From the IMG/VR virus record IMGVR_UViG_3300007735_000679, positions 1 through 36,505 of that record: a stretch of DNA of 36,505 bases. One strand, written 5' to 3'. The first letter of the stretch is position 1. The number at the start of each line of letters is the position of its first letter. This DNA is from a virus. The notes under the pieces were generated by a model. It saw only the letters and a program-made list of their open reading frames with translations. It searched no databases and was not told the origin of the DNA. The translations under genes and the position numbers were made by a program. Shown in pieces: positions 29,383 to 36,505 of the stretch.

Positions 29383-30477
29383 TTAACTAATCGCCATTCC
29401 ATCGGTTAGATGGATATTATTTTCATTTACCAATTTTTCCCGCAATGCGTTTGCGTGATTGGAATTGAATTGCCGGAAACGTTTCCACACATAAAGCCGA
29501 AGACTATCCGGCATTGATTCCATGCGGATCAGGTTTTCGATGCTTACGGATGCATAATATCCTTCTGCCATATTTGCGATCCGATCTATTTCCGTGGAGT
29601 TTTGGATAAACTGACAGAGCTTAATCCAACCCAATATCTTCCAAAAATCCAACGTTCCGCCATGCAACCGGACTTCACAAGTCCGGTGTTTACGATAGGC
29701 GGGAATGTAATTTATCATCCGATACCTATCGGATGAAAACCGATATTTCCCGCTCTTGGGGATAGGATGGTTTTGCTGGCAGAATCTATTGGATAGGCGC
29801 GATGGCGGTACCAATTTGACCAATGCGGGAAGACATTTCACCAATCTTTTCGCCCGCTTGGTTGCTGTCACCTTGGAAATACCTCTTTGATCCAAGTGTA
29901 TATGCATCCCGCAGGTTTGGTTGACCTCACCGCCCATAGAAGAAAGCTTTTCAGTCACCTTCTTTAAGCTTTGGGGATTATCCGTACGCATCGTCAATTT
30001 GTACTCTCTTCCGGAGCCGGATTCATCGTTCTCACTTTGGTAAGTCACGGATGCATCTCCGGTGACTTCGACAAGGCAAGATGGCAAATCCCTTTGGCTT
30101 GGCGGGATATAGTCGGAATGGAAAACGCATTCCAATTCCACGGAAACCAAGTTTCCGGAAAACTTTTTGAAATACTTTTCCTTTAAGGATTCCTTCTCAA
30201 TTGGGTTACCCTTTAGAAGATACCGCGTTTGCCTCATGATATCCCTACCCTTGCGGATATGGAATTTCACGTTATCCGATCCGGCTCGTTGCATGAAACG
30301 TGAACGAATCGAAAAGGCATTTTGATCGTAAAGATCACCTAGGCCATGAAGTCCTAGGATACGCTTTGCCATGATGGTTTTACGCTCTTCCCGGTTCTTG
30401 CGATTATCTTGGGCGGTAATCACTTCCGCGCTACTAGTTGTGTTTTCCATGGGGTAACTTTGGGCGGTTTTTCCCAT
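29383..30477 (-). CDS. Amidoligase-family protein (PF12224-like)
   Basis: 364 residues from ATG 30477 (the frame is open to 30567; starts at 30450 and 30372 are also possible). Characteristic blocks: VSVELECVF, GDASV, CGMHIHLDQRG, and TCEVRLHGGTLDFWKILGWI, matching the glutamine-synthetase-like amidoligase family which forms amide or isopeptide bonds using ATP. About 65 extra N-terminal residues (including ENTTSSAEVITAQDNRKNRE) are less conserved and may be tag-like. Together with the class II amidotransferase it makes the known two-gene amidoligase module; the target is unknown. Confidence 0.82.
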   Translation of the reverse strand: MGKTAQSYPMENTTSSAEVITAQDNRKNREERKTIMAKRILGLHGLGDLYDQNAFSIRSRFMQRAGSDNVKFHIRKGRDIMRQTRYLLKGNPIEKESLKEKYFKKFSGNLVSVELECVFHSDYIPPSQRDLPSCLVEVTGDASVTYQSENDESGSGREYKLTMRTDNPQSLKKVTEKLSSMGGEVNQTCGMHIHLDQRGISKVTATKRAKRLVKCLPALVKLVPPSRLSNRFCQQNHPIPKSGKYRFSSDRYRMINYIPAYRKHRTCEVRLHGGTLDFWKILGWIKLCQFIQNSTEIDRIANMAEGYYASVSIENLIRMESMPDSLRLYVWKRFRQFNSNHANALREKLVNENNIHLTDGMAIS

Positions 30478-30580
30478 CCCGACAAGGTTTTTCTGCTGGA
30501 AAGGTGTGGTAGTTTTATTGGGGTATGGACTATCTAGGCACCTTATCAAAATCAATCGTAGGGGCATTTGCGGAAGATTT

Positions 30581-30603
30581 TTTTAAGAGTTACCCTCTTA
30601 AAA
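30581..30603. promoter_or_regulatory. Perfect 9-bp dyad between divergent genes
   Basis: TTTTAAGAG (30581-30589) and CTCTTAAAA (30595-30603) are perfect inverted repeats separated by 5 bases. The AT-rich stem is a poor terminator on either strand, while its position between two outward-facing genes suits an operator for a dimeric regulator. Confidence 0.4.
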
Positions 30604-30648
30604 CCTATTTTTACCCCAAAACCAATTCCCCCGGTAGGCAGTAAAAGA

Positions 30649-30674
30649 ATAAAACCAAAACCAAATAAAGTTTT
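30649..30674 (+). repeat. Third copy of the island-bracketing direct repeat
   Basis: The 26 bases match the core of the left copies (27704-27729) at 22 positions, in the same orientation: ATAAAACCAAAAC, then four or five different bases, then AAAGTTTT. It stands right before an ATG at 30675 in the terminase frame. Upstream, CCCGGTAG is the reverse complement of CTACCGGG found before the second left copy. Confidence 0.6.
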
Positions 30675-30710
30675 ATGGATTCGGCAGCAACTCCAGGGAG
30701 AGGTAGTGAT

Positions 30711-31388
30711 ATGAAAGAAAACCATGAAGAATCTTTGCAAATAGCCTTACCCGGAAGGAATCAAACCGGACGTCCTCCTACATATTCCAAAGAGATCATG
30801 GAAAAGGTTTGCGAGTATATCAGGAAAGGTTTGACCTATGATAAAGCGGGCGAAGTCCTAGGAATATCACCGAAAACTATCCAATCTTGGCAAAATAGGT
30901 ATCCCGCTTTCGCGGATGCTATAAAAAAGGCGCGGAGAGAGTTAGAAGTCTTCCTATTGGAATCAATTACCAATGCTGGTGAGAAATCATGGCAAGCGCG
31001 GGCATGGATGTTAGAGCGTAACTTTGGATACGCGCAACCCTCTGCGCGAGTGGATGTTAAGCAAGAAATTCAGCATGGACTTTCGCCAACCTTGGCCAAT
31101 CTTCTTGCCGGATATAATTCCAAAAAGGCACAAGTGATTGATTCAAAACAAATAGTAAAATCTGAATCGGAAGTAATTGAACTGCAAGATGTTAACTCTA
31201 CTAAATATAATAATCATTGTGCGGCAAATGATGCCCCGGCGGAAGGTGCCTTGGTTTTACAGAAAAGAAAACGTCATAAACCTATGAGACGCAAGAAGTT
31301 ACGCAAGGACACCACCACACCCGACCGGCAGCCCCCATCCGCTGATAAAAACGTTGATACCCCCCTAAGTAATTGCGACACAAAATAA
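30711..31388 (+). CDS. Terminase small subunit-like HTH protein
   Basis: 225 residues from ATG 30711, which has GGGAGAGG 8 bases upstream (an in-frame ATG at 30675 lacks one). Residues about 18-75 hold an HTH: RPPTYSKEIMEKVCEYIRKG, then LTYDKAGEVLGISPKTIQSW. A helical oligomerisation part follows (WQARAWMLERNFGYAQPSA), and the tail is strongly basic (KRKRHKPMRRKKLRKD). It should recognise packaging sites and load the large subunit encoded next. The C-terminal tail is longer than in compact small terminases. Confidence 0.78.
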   Translation: MKENHEESLQIALPGRNQTGRPPTYSKEIMEKVCEYIRKGLTYDKAGEVLGISPKTIQSWQNRYPAFADAIKKARRELEVFLLESITNAGEKSWQARAWMLERNFGYAQPSARVDVKQEIQHGLSPTLANLLAGYNSKKAQVIDSKQIVKSESEVIELQDVNSTKYNNHCAANDAPAEGALVLQKRKRHKPMRRKKLRKDTTTPDRQPPSADKNVDTPLSNCDTK

Positions 31389-31402
31389 AAAGAGGTTTAT
31401 AG

Positions 31403-32833
31403 TTGAAGCCTCCAAAATCTAAGCAAAAGTCGCCAGAACAGATTTTAGCTGAAATAGCAAAGCCTGTTGGATTCGCGCAATATGTTATAGGACTAAAGCT
31501 TTACGACTGGCAAAAGAAGGTATTGTCAGCCCTGGAGCCAAGGGACTGCCGCGTAGCATTGAGAGCTGCCAATGGATCTGGAAAGACCTCAACAGTAATA
31601 TCTTCCATATTGCTATGGCATTGTTTCACATTTCAACGTTCTGTGGCGGTAACAACCGCAGGCGTATTCAGACAAGTTGAAAGCCAGCTATGGCCTAACT
31701 TAAGATCGCACGTATCGAAGTTAGGAGCCGGATGGGAGGTCACTTCAGGCGAGATCCGCTACATGCACCCTAACGGCAATACATCGCGCATTATAGGCTA
31801 TTCTGCGACCGATCCTGGCCGTGCTGAAGGCTGGCACGCAGAAGACCACGAACACCACCCATTGCTCATGGTGGTGGACGAAGCCAAGACGGTAGCCGAC
31901 CCCCTCTTTGAGGCCATCAGTCGATGTCAACCAACGCGACTGCTAATCGCCTCATCTCCAGGGGGCAGCAGTGGTGCGTTCTACAGGGCCTTCACCAAAG
32001 AGGCCAATATGTGGTCAAAGCACGCTGTTACCGCCTTTGACTGCCCCCATATTACGCAGGCGCAGATAGACGAGGTTATCCAGCGGTATGGTGAGAAGCA
32101 CCCGCTGACCAGGTCAATGATCTATGGCGAGTTTGTGGACATAGGCAACGAGAGTCTGGTTATTAGCCTTACCCAGCTTCAGAATTGCTTTAACAGCCCA
32201 CCACAGTTCAAGCCAGGAACTAGGGTAGCTGGGGTAGATTTTGCCGCTGGTGGCGATGCCAACGTACTCTGTATTAGGGATGGCAATAAGGTGCTACCCA
32301 TGATTGCATGGCGCGAAAGGGATACGATGGCGGCTGTGGGTAGGTTTATTGTGGAGTTCAAGAAGGCGGGGTTGGAAGCAGGCAACATTTACGCTGACGC
32401 AAGCGGTCTAGGAATGGTTATGTGCGATGCCTTGGCGGAATCAGGCTGGCCGGTCAATAGGGTTAACTTCGGGTCAACCGCCTATGACAACGAGGCGTAT
32501 ACCAACAGATCGGCTGAGATGTGGTATGGCATGGCCAAGAAGATTGAGGATGCCGAGATCATTTTACCGGAGGATGACGAACTAACGGCGCAACTGACCT
32601 GTCGGCGCAGCATGACCAACTCCAAAGGTAAGCTTGGCGTTGAATCAAAGGACTCGATGCGCTCAAGGGGTCTGGCAAGCCCAGACAGAGCCGATGCCCT
32701 TGCTCTGTGCCTGGATGGTGGTAACATGAAATGGGATTTGACTTTTCCCGTTGAGAAGCCAACGTGGAAGTCGCTTCTGTCCATGATTGAGTCGCACGAC
32801 CCCGTTATGGCTGGATTTGACCCAGGAGGTTAA
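31403..32833 (+). CDS. Terminase large subunit
   Basis: 476 residues from TTG 31403, with AGAGGT upstream. Walker A AANGSGKTS (55-63), Walker B LLMVVDEA (154-161), and the C-terminal nuclease acidic residues in VAGVDFAAGGD (Asp279), YADASGLG (Asp332) and SPDRADAL place it firmly. It is the ATP-driven DNA packaging motor and cuts concatemers. The SSPGG segment (about 184-188) is the coupling motif. A small holin-like gene follows by three bases. Confidence 0.9.
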   Translation: MKPPKSKQKSPEQILAEIAKPVGFAQYVIGLKLYDWQKKVLSALEPRDCRVALRAANGSGKTSTVISSILLWHCFTFQRSVAVTTAGVFRQVESQLWPNLRSHVSKLGAGWEVTSGEIRYMHPNGNTSRIIGYSATDPGRAEGWHAEDHEHHPLLMVVDEAKTVADPLFEAISRCQPTRLLIASSPGGSSGAFYRAFTKEANMWSKHAVTAFDCPHITQAQIDEVIQRYGEKHPLTRSMIYGEFVDIGNESLVISLTQLQNCFNSPPQFKPGTRVAGVDFAAGGDANVLCIRDGNKVLPMIAWRERDTMAAVGRFIVEFKKAGLEAGNIYADASGLGMVMCDALAESGWPVNRVNFGSTAYDNEAYTNRSAEMWYGMAKKIEDAEIILPEDDELTAQLTCRRSMTNSKGKLGVESKDSMRSRGLASPDRADALALCLDGGNMKWDLTFPVEKPTWKSLLSMIESHDPVMAGFDPGG

Positions 32834-32835
32834 TT

Positions 32836-33006
32836 ATGAACGTATGGAATTGGATTACTTCAAACTGGACCGAGATTGTCGCCGCTGTTGGTGGCGTGGT
32901 CTTGGCCGCTCGCATCATTGTAAAACTTACCCCAACCCCAGCTGACGATTCTTTCCTTGAGAAAGTTGTCAACTTTTTAAAGGGTGTCGGGCTGAACATC
33001 AAATAA
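32836..33006 (+). CDS. Holin-like small membrane protein (56 aa)
   Basis: 56 residues with a strong CAGGAGGT. A short start MNVWNWITSNW leads into one membrane span (TEIVAAVGGVVLAARIIV), then TPTPADDSFLEKVVNFLKGV. The 'TPTPxDDxxxxKVxxxLxxxG' part is typical of small phage holin-like proteins. It begins a compact lysis-type cluster before the portal gene. Confidence 0.7.
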   Translation: MNVWNWITSNWTEIVAAVGGVVLAARIIVKLTPTPADDSFLEKVVNFLKGVGLNIK

Positions 33007-33012
33007 TCAATA

Positions 33013-33219
33013 GTGATCGGTGCGATACTTAACATCATCGCATCGATTCTTCGCCTCATACCCGGCTGGCGGGAAAAGCGCATTGACAAGATTGAGGGCG
33101 AGTGGCGCAACAATCATCAAGCCATTGATGATGATCTTGGTCCTAAGCCTTGGTGGTTGCGCCAGTACAACGACACCGTACGCGAAGACAAGCGGAGCCG
33201 TGACGGATCTGATGCTTGA
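33013..33219 (+). CDS. Inner-membrane spanin-like protein (candidate)
   Basis: 68 residues from GTG 33013. A hydrophobic start (MIGAILNIIASILRLIPGW) precedes a charged, helical stretch (REKRIDKIEGEWRNNHQAID). It overlaps a lipoprotein-type frame, the common arrangement of phage i-spanin/o-spanin pairs. It is shorter than most i-spanins, so this is tentative. Confidence 0.5.
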   Translation: MIGAILNIIASILRLIPGWREKRIDKIEGEWRNNHQAIDDDLGPKPWWLRQYNDTVREDKRSRDGSDA

Positions 33220-33334
33220 TGAGCACTATCCTGAAATCCGCAATGGCAGCCCTGGGGTCAAGGCTTGGGCAAGAAAAGCTTTACATTATGTCAACGATTT
33301 GTCATACGAACTGAACAGGGAGCGAGAGAAATAA
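33128..33334 (+). CDS. Outer-membrane lipoprotein, o-spanin-like (candidate)
   Basis: 68 residues from ATG 33128 (33131 is equivalent), in another frame overlapping the previous gene by 92 bases. MMILVLSLGGCAS contains a lipobox (LGGC), so Cys12-13 would be lipidated, and the rest is helical (GVKAWARKALHYVNDLSYEL). The overlap with a membrane-anchored protein and the neighbouring holin-like gene suggest outer-membrane disruption at lysis. Its stop overlaps the portal start. Confidence 0.6.
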   Translation: MMILVLSLGGCASTTTPYAKTSGAVTDLMLDEHYPEIRNGSPGVKAWARKALHYVNDLSYELNREREK

Positions 33335-35211
33335 TGGCCGACAACAATCCGCGGGCAACGTATTACCAGAGAATCCTAGAGGCGTTAAACCAGCGTGAAA
33401 GCTGGGAGAACCGCCAGCGGTTGTTTTATCAGGCCCGTTACTTTGGTGTTCGCCGGAAGATCAAGCCTTGGCCTACCGCCGCCGATCTTCACGTTCAGTT
33501 GATTGATACTGCCATTGAGAAGCTCAAACCCAGCTTCGTCAATAGCGCAATCGGCAACGACATCCTTTCCAGCTTTGTCCCCATGCGCCAGCAGTTGACT
33601 CCGATCACGGTGTCAGCCGAGCGTTGGTTTGATTACAACATGCGCGAGAAGACCAATTTCCAGAAGGAGATTGTTTCTGTTATCGACAACATTCTTTTGT
33701 TTGGCCGTGGCGTTGCCAAGGTAATTTGGGATGAGGACAAGAAGCAGATTAGGTTTGACGCTATTGACCCTTTCCATATTATTGTTCCTTCATACACCAA
33801 GGAGTTCAAAGATGCGGATTTCATCGTACACATCATCTCGACTAGTGTCGACTCCTATAAGGCAAATCCCGCTTACAAGCAGAACGAGGAACTCATCAAG
33901 ATCATTTCTGGTAAACCCTCCAAATCGGTGGGCTTACGAAGTGAAATTCAGGATGAGATTTATCGGCGTGAGGGAATTACTCAGGAAGGTGAGAATGATC
34001 GCATCATTCTTTGGGAAATGTATACGCCGACCAAGGACGGCTGGAAAGTAGAGACCTACAGCCCGCTTCAGATCCAGACCGATATCCGCAAGACTTTCAT
34101 TTTGCCGTACAACCACGGCGAACCACCTTTCGTTGATTTCCCCTATGAAGTAACAGGGGGCGGTTGGTATAGCCCAAGAGGAGTGGCCGAAATCCTACTC
34201 CCAGGCGAGAACCTGCTGAATAAACTAAAGAACAGCCTCTCGGACTATGTGGAGCTTGCCAACCGACCCGTTTTTGAAGCACAGAACCCGATCTCGCTCA
34301 ACACGGCGAATCTGAAGATGCAACCTGGCCAAATCCTTCCTCAGGGATTAAAGCCGGTCCAATTCAGCCAACCTCCTTTCGACTTCCAGCGTTTGATGCT
34401 GGAGGAGCGCATGCTAGCTGAACAGCGCATGGGTCAGTTTGATATGAGTTCTGCTGGTCAATACACCGGAGCAGATCGCAAGACTGCAACCGAGGTGCAG
34501 GCTATCCAAGGTCAAGCAGCAGCGTCTGGCGATTTGAGAAACCGAATTTTCCGCATGAGTTTGGCGCATTTGTTCAAGCAGTGCTGGTCGCTTTACACGC
34601 AGTACAACAAGAAGGACTTGATGTACCGCTATGCCGAGGAAACTGGGCAGATGGTTCCGGAAGGTATTCATGCCGAGTATTCCATCGAACCCAAGGGTGG
34701 ATTGGACTTTATCAATCGCCAGTTTGCCCTGCAAAAGTCCGTGGCTCGGATGCAGATGTTCCAAAACAATCCTTTCGTCAACCAAGGCGAATTGGTCAAG
34801 TCGGTGCTGGAGCAGGACGATCCTTCGCTGGTTCGCCGGTTGTTCCAAGATCCGCAGGCCGCCTCTGGCGACCAAGCAGAGGATCAGGCCACCGAAATTG
34901 CCACCATGCTTGCAACCGGATTCCCTGTGGCGATCAAACCTTCGGACGATCACAAGGCGCATATCTCTGTGCTATTTGCCTTTAACCAAGCGGCGCAAGC
35001 CCGTCAGCAGCCTGTAGACCAGGCAGCCATGCAGGTACTCATGGCGCATCTCCAACAGCACTTGGCTGCTTTGGAGAAGATCGACCCCAACACATCCCGC
35101 GCTATTCAAAAACAGCTTCGTGATGCGGCTAAAGCCCAAGTCCAACAGCAGGCACAGCAGTTGCCTCCTGGTGCGATGCAAGGGCAAGCACCCGCTCCGA
35201 TGCCTGCTTGA
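33334..35211 (+). CDS. Portal protein
   Basis: 625 residues from ATG 33334 (TAATG with the spanin-like stop). It begins MADNNPRATYYQRILEALNQ, then has FYQARYFGVRRKIKPWPTAA, a long alpha/beta body (FDAIDPFHIIVPSYTKEFKD), SPRGVAEILLPGENLLN and RKTATEVQAIQGQAAASGD, typical of podovirus portals. The end is Gln/Ala/Pro-rich (AQVQQQAQQLPPGAMQGQ). It forms the 12-mer vertex through which DNA is packaged. Being close to terminase and capsid genes supports this. Confidence 0.85.
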   Translation: MADNNPRATYYQRILEALNQRESWENRQRLFYQARYFGVRRKIKPWPTAADLHVQLIDTAIEKLKPSFVNSAIGNDILSSFVPMRQQLTPITVSAERWFDYNMREKTNFQKEIVSVIDNILLFGRGVAKVIWDEDKKQIRFDAIDPFHIIVPSYTKEFKDADFIVHIISTSVDSYKANPAYKQNEELIKIISGKPSKSVGLRSEIQDEIYRREGITQEGENDRIILWEMYTPTKDGWKVETYSPLQIQTDIRKTFILPYNHGEPPFVDFPYEVTGGGWYSPRGVAEILLPGENLLNKLKNSLSDYVELANRPVFEAQNPISLNTANLKMQPGQILPQGLKPVQFSQPPFDFQRLMLEERMLAEQRMGQFDMSSAGQYTGADRKTATEVQAIQGQAAASGDLRNRIFRMSLAHLFKQCWSLYTQYNKKDLMYRYAEETGQMVPEGIHAEYSIEPKGGLDFINRQFALQKSVARMQMFQNNPFVNQGELVKSVLEQDDPSLVRRLFQDPQAASGDQAEDQATEIATMLATGFPVAIKPSDDHKAHISVLFAFNQAAQARQQPVDQAAMQVLMAHLQQHLAALEKIDPNTSRAIQKQLRDAAKAQVQQQAQQLPPGAMQGQAPAPMPA

Positions 35212-35222
35212 AAGTACCGGTA

Positions 35223-35738
35223 ATGCGGGATGCCTTCCAGCAGGAAGGCTTAAAACATCTTTGCGAGTGGGCTAACCAGCATGGAGCGGTTGGTAAGGCG
35301 GTTGAGATTGGATCTTACAGCGGGGAAGGTACGGTTGTCATTGCCAAGCATTTCAAGGAAGTATTAGCCGTAGATCCTTGGCTGAACGGGTACGACATTA
35401 ACGATAGGGCAAGCCAACAATGCCCGATGAAATTTGTTTTTGAGGCTTTCCAAGAACGCACCACTCCGCTTGGAAATGTTTTCTACAGCCGTGGGAAAAG
35501 TCTTGACGCATTACAGCATGTAAAGGATGGTGATTTAGATTTTATTTATGTGGACGGTGATCATAGGTACGAAGCGGTCTTGGCTGACATCAAAGGCTGG
35601 AGGCCGAAGCTTCGTGATGGAGCGGTCCTTGCTGGACACGATTGGAGTTTCAAGGATGTACAAAAGGCTATACACGAGACGCTTACAGGTAAGGAAGCCG
35701 TACTTTTCCAAGGTGATTCCTGGGCGGTAAAGCTATGA
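35223..35738 (+). CDS. Class I SAM-dependent methyltransferase
   Basis: 171 residues from ATG 35223 (a TTG at 35208 overlapping the portal stop is possible). GKAVEIGSYSGEGTVVIAKH is the SAM-binding Gly-rich loop, LAVDPW the acidic partner, and FIYVDGDHRYEAVLADIKGW plus GAVLAGHDW are usual for Methyltransf_24-type small-molecule or sugar methyltransferases. Substrate unknown. Sited between portal and scaffold-like genes, it may modify virion glycans or proteins. Confidence 0.8.
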   Translation: MRDAFQQEGLKHLCEWANQHGAVGKAVEIGSYSGEGTVVIAKHFKEVLAVDPWLNGYDINDRASQQCPMKFVFEAFQERTTPLGNVFYSRGKSLDALQHVKDGDLDFIYVDGDHRYEAVLADIKGWRPKLRDGAVLAGHDWSFKDVQKAIHETLTGKEAVLFQGDSWAVKL

Positions 35739-36058
35739 GAAAACTAAAAGCAGCACTGGCGTTCATTCGGGATCAGGAATGGGTTGAAGAACCCAAATGG
35801 CTTGAGGAAGACGAGAAGGCGTGGACTGCGTTCCTTGGCACTCCCACCGGAAAGCGGTTGAGCCTAATCTTACTTAATCTTACTTTACGGCAAAATGCCT
35901 CTGCAATAATGAAAAAACCAGATGGACTTGCAGAGGCTTGTGGGCGTGCTAATGGTTATAGGGCTTGTGTGGCAACTCTTGAGTCGCTTGCAAGCACAAA
36001 ACTAAACTCCGCCATTGCTGGCTACGGTGATGGAGAGGATGAACCAGTGGCAAACTAA
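35735..36058 (+). CDS. Hypothetical protein (107 aa)
   Basis: 107 residues, ATGA-coupled to the methyltransferase. A helical N-terminus (KAALAFIRDQEWVEEPKWLE) is followed by TGKRLSLILLNLTLRQNASA and GLAEACGRANGYRACVATLE. The 'GxAxGYxxCxxxLExL' end is often seen in small proteins encoded between portal and scaffold in podoviruses. Function unknown, probably head assembly. Confidence 0.65.
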   Translation: MRKLKAALAFIRDQEWVEEPKWLEEDEKAWTAFLGTPTGKRLSLILLNLTLRQNASAIMKKPDGLAEACGRANGYRACVATLESLASTKLNSAIAGYGDGEDEPVAN

Positions 36059-36107
36059 CCTAGTGCTTTGACTGACTCCCAGAGCAATTAGTGTAAGAAA
36101 GGGTCAA

Positions 36108-36505
36108 ATGGCCAATTCAAATAACCTGACGGAAGTTGACATGTTAGCAATGGCAGCCGCAGCCGATGAGGGAAGGGATTATAGCCCCGAACCCAAAAAG
36201 GATGAGGAAGCCAAGGTTGAGCAAGTAGCTTCTGAAAAGGCAAGCGGAGATACCGAGCAGAAACCCGCGCCTGCTGAAGAAGCCGAAACAAACAAACAGG
36301 ATGCTTCGAGTGAAGCACCCGCAACCGAGGAGAAATCCAAGGATGCGAAAAGTTCTTTAACAACGCAACTTGAAGAATCCAAGTCGGAGTCGGCTTCCGA
36401 AGAGAAGAAGCCTACCCGTTACGAGAAGGCCAAGTCGCGTCTCGAAAAAGAGTGGGAAGATGTCAGGGCTGAGAAAGCAAGATTAAAAGCGGAGCGTGAT
36501 GCCAT
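36108..36505 (+). CDS. Scaffold-like acidic protein (3' end cut by window)
   Basis: The frame is open from ATG 36108 to the end of the window (over 130 residues). It is Glu/Lys/Ala/Ser-rich with almost no hydrophobic core, starting MANSNNLTEVDMLAMAAAAD and continuing with acidic coiled-coil stretches (KSRLEKEWEDVRAEKARLKA). This is typical of podovirus scaffolding proteins that precede the capsid gene. The capsid gene at the left edge of the window is thus its likely neighbour across the missing junction. AAAGGG lies before the start. Confidence 0.75.
   Translation, partial: MANSNNLTEVDMLAMAAAADEGRDYSPEPKKDEEAKVEQVASEKASGDTEQKPAPAEEAETNKQDASSEAPATEEKSKDAKSSLTTQLEESKSESASEEKKPTRYEKAKSRLEKEWEDVRAEKARLKAERDA

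Larger units (their letters stand above)
30478..30710. other. Divergent intergenic region before terminase genes
   Basis: 233 bases between the leftward amidoligase and the rightward small terminase. It holds a 9-bp dyad, the third copy of the island-bracketing repeat, and the terminase Shine-Dalgarno. Promoters for both directions should lie here, but I cannot assign clear -35/-10 pairs. The first 90 bases are also open in the amidoligase frame. Confidence 0.6.

Noticed and set aside
34414-34962. 182-codon reverse frame opposite the portal gene
   Set aside because: Antisense of a strong portal gene, no ribosome site or protein-like domain.
36068-36096. Promoter before the scaffold-like gene (TTGACT with a -10)
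   Set aside because: The -35-like TTGACT has no acceptable -10 at 16-18 bases; not strong enough to list.
1-36505. tRNA genes, integrase, transposase or toxin-antitoxin pair
   Set aside because: Looked for cloverleaf ends, recombinase and transposase motifs; none was seen by eye. A tRNAscan-type run would be decisive.

Overview
The window is almost all protein-coding, has no ribosomal or transfer RNA genes that I can see, and reads as most of the genome of an uncultured tailed bacteriophage (Caudoviricetes) of short-tailed, podovirus-like build. It carries an N4-gp56-type major capsid protein, a large portal, a terminase pair, a tubular-tail or stabilisation protein pair, large Gln/Ala-rich internal (ejection) proteins, and no tape-measure, sheath or baseplate genes. 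The left edge cuts into the major capsid gene and the right edge cuts into an acidic, scaffold-like gene that normally sits just before it. The ends are therefore neighbours on a circular or circularly permuted map, with only a short stretch missing. I see no integrase, excisionase or CI-like repressor, so a lytic lifestyle is the simpler reading. The host cannot be named from the sequence. Heptosyltransferase-like genes, a probable lipoprotein spanin and a muramidase point to a Gram-negative host.

Layout: (1) 1-6.0 kb: major capsid end, a terminator-like hairpin, small structural proteins and two receptor-binding (tail fibre) genes with their small companions. (2) 6.0-14.7 kb: head-tail adaptor, tail tube or stabilisation protein, a set of internal virion proteins and a GH108-like muramidase. 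(3) 14.7-15.0 kb: a lone reverse-strand gene for a small exported protein. (4) 15.05-26.46 kb: the nucleic-acid module, with PD-(D/E)XK nucleases, a Holliday-junction-resolvase-like protein, a putative ssDNA-binding protein, a Cas4/RecB-like nuclease, many tiny ATGA-coupled genes, two glycosyltransferases, a 2OG-Fe(II) oxygenase, a C5 cytosine methyltransferase with a long second open frame, and an AEP-like primase plus a RepA-like ATPase. (5) 26.46-27.5 kb: a regulatory or origin-like region (GTGTCA repeats, hairpins, a G-quadruplex-type run, an extended -10 promoter) followed by three small conserved phage genes. (6) 27.5-30.6 kb: a reverse-strand island with an amidoligase, a class II glutamine amidotransferase and small proteins, bracketed by similar direct repeats. 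(7) 30.7-36.5 kb: terminase small and large subunits, a small lysis cassette (holin-like plus overlapping spanin-like ORFs), portal, a methyltransferase, and the scaffold-like start.

How it fits together: region 7 plus region 1 packages DNA and builds heads; region 2 makes the neck, tail and ejected proteins; region 4 replicates, recombines and possibly modifies DNA or surface glycans. The two reverse-strand segments (regions 3 and 6) look like independently expressed cargo. The most unusual items are the amidoligase/amidotransferase island with its bracketing repeats, the roughly 1-kb second frame inside the cytosine methyltransferase gene, and the structured non-coding stretches before the primase gene and after the ATPase gene.
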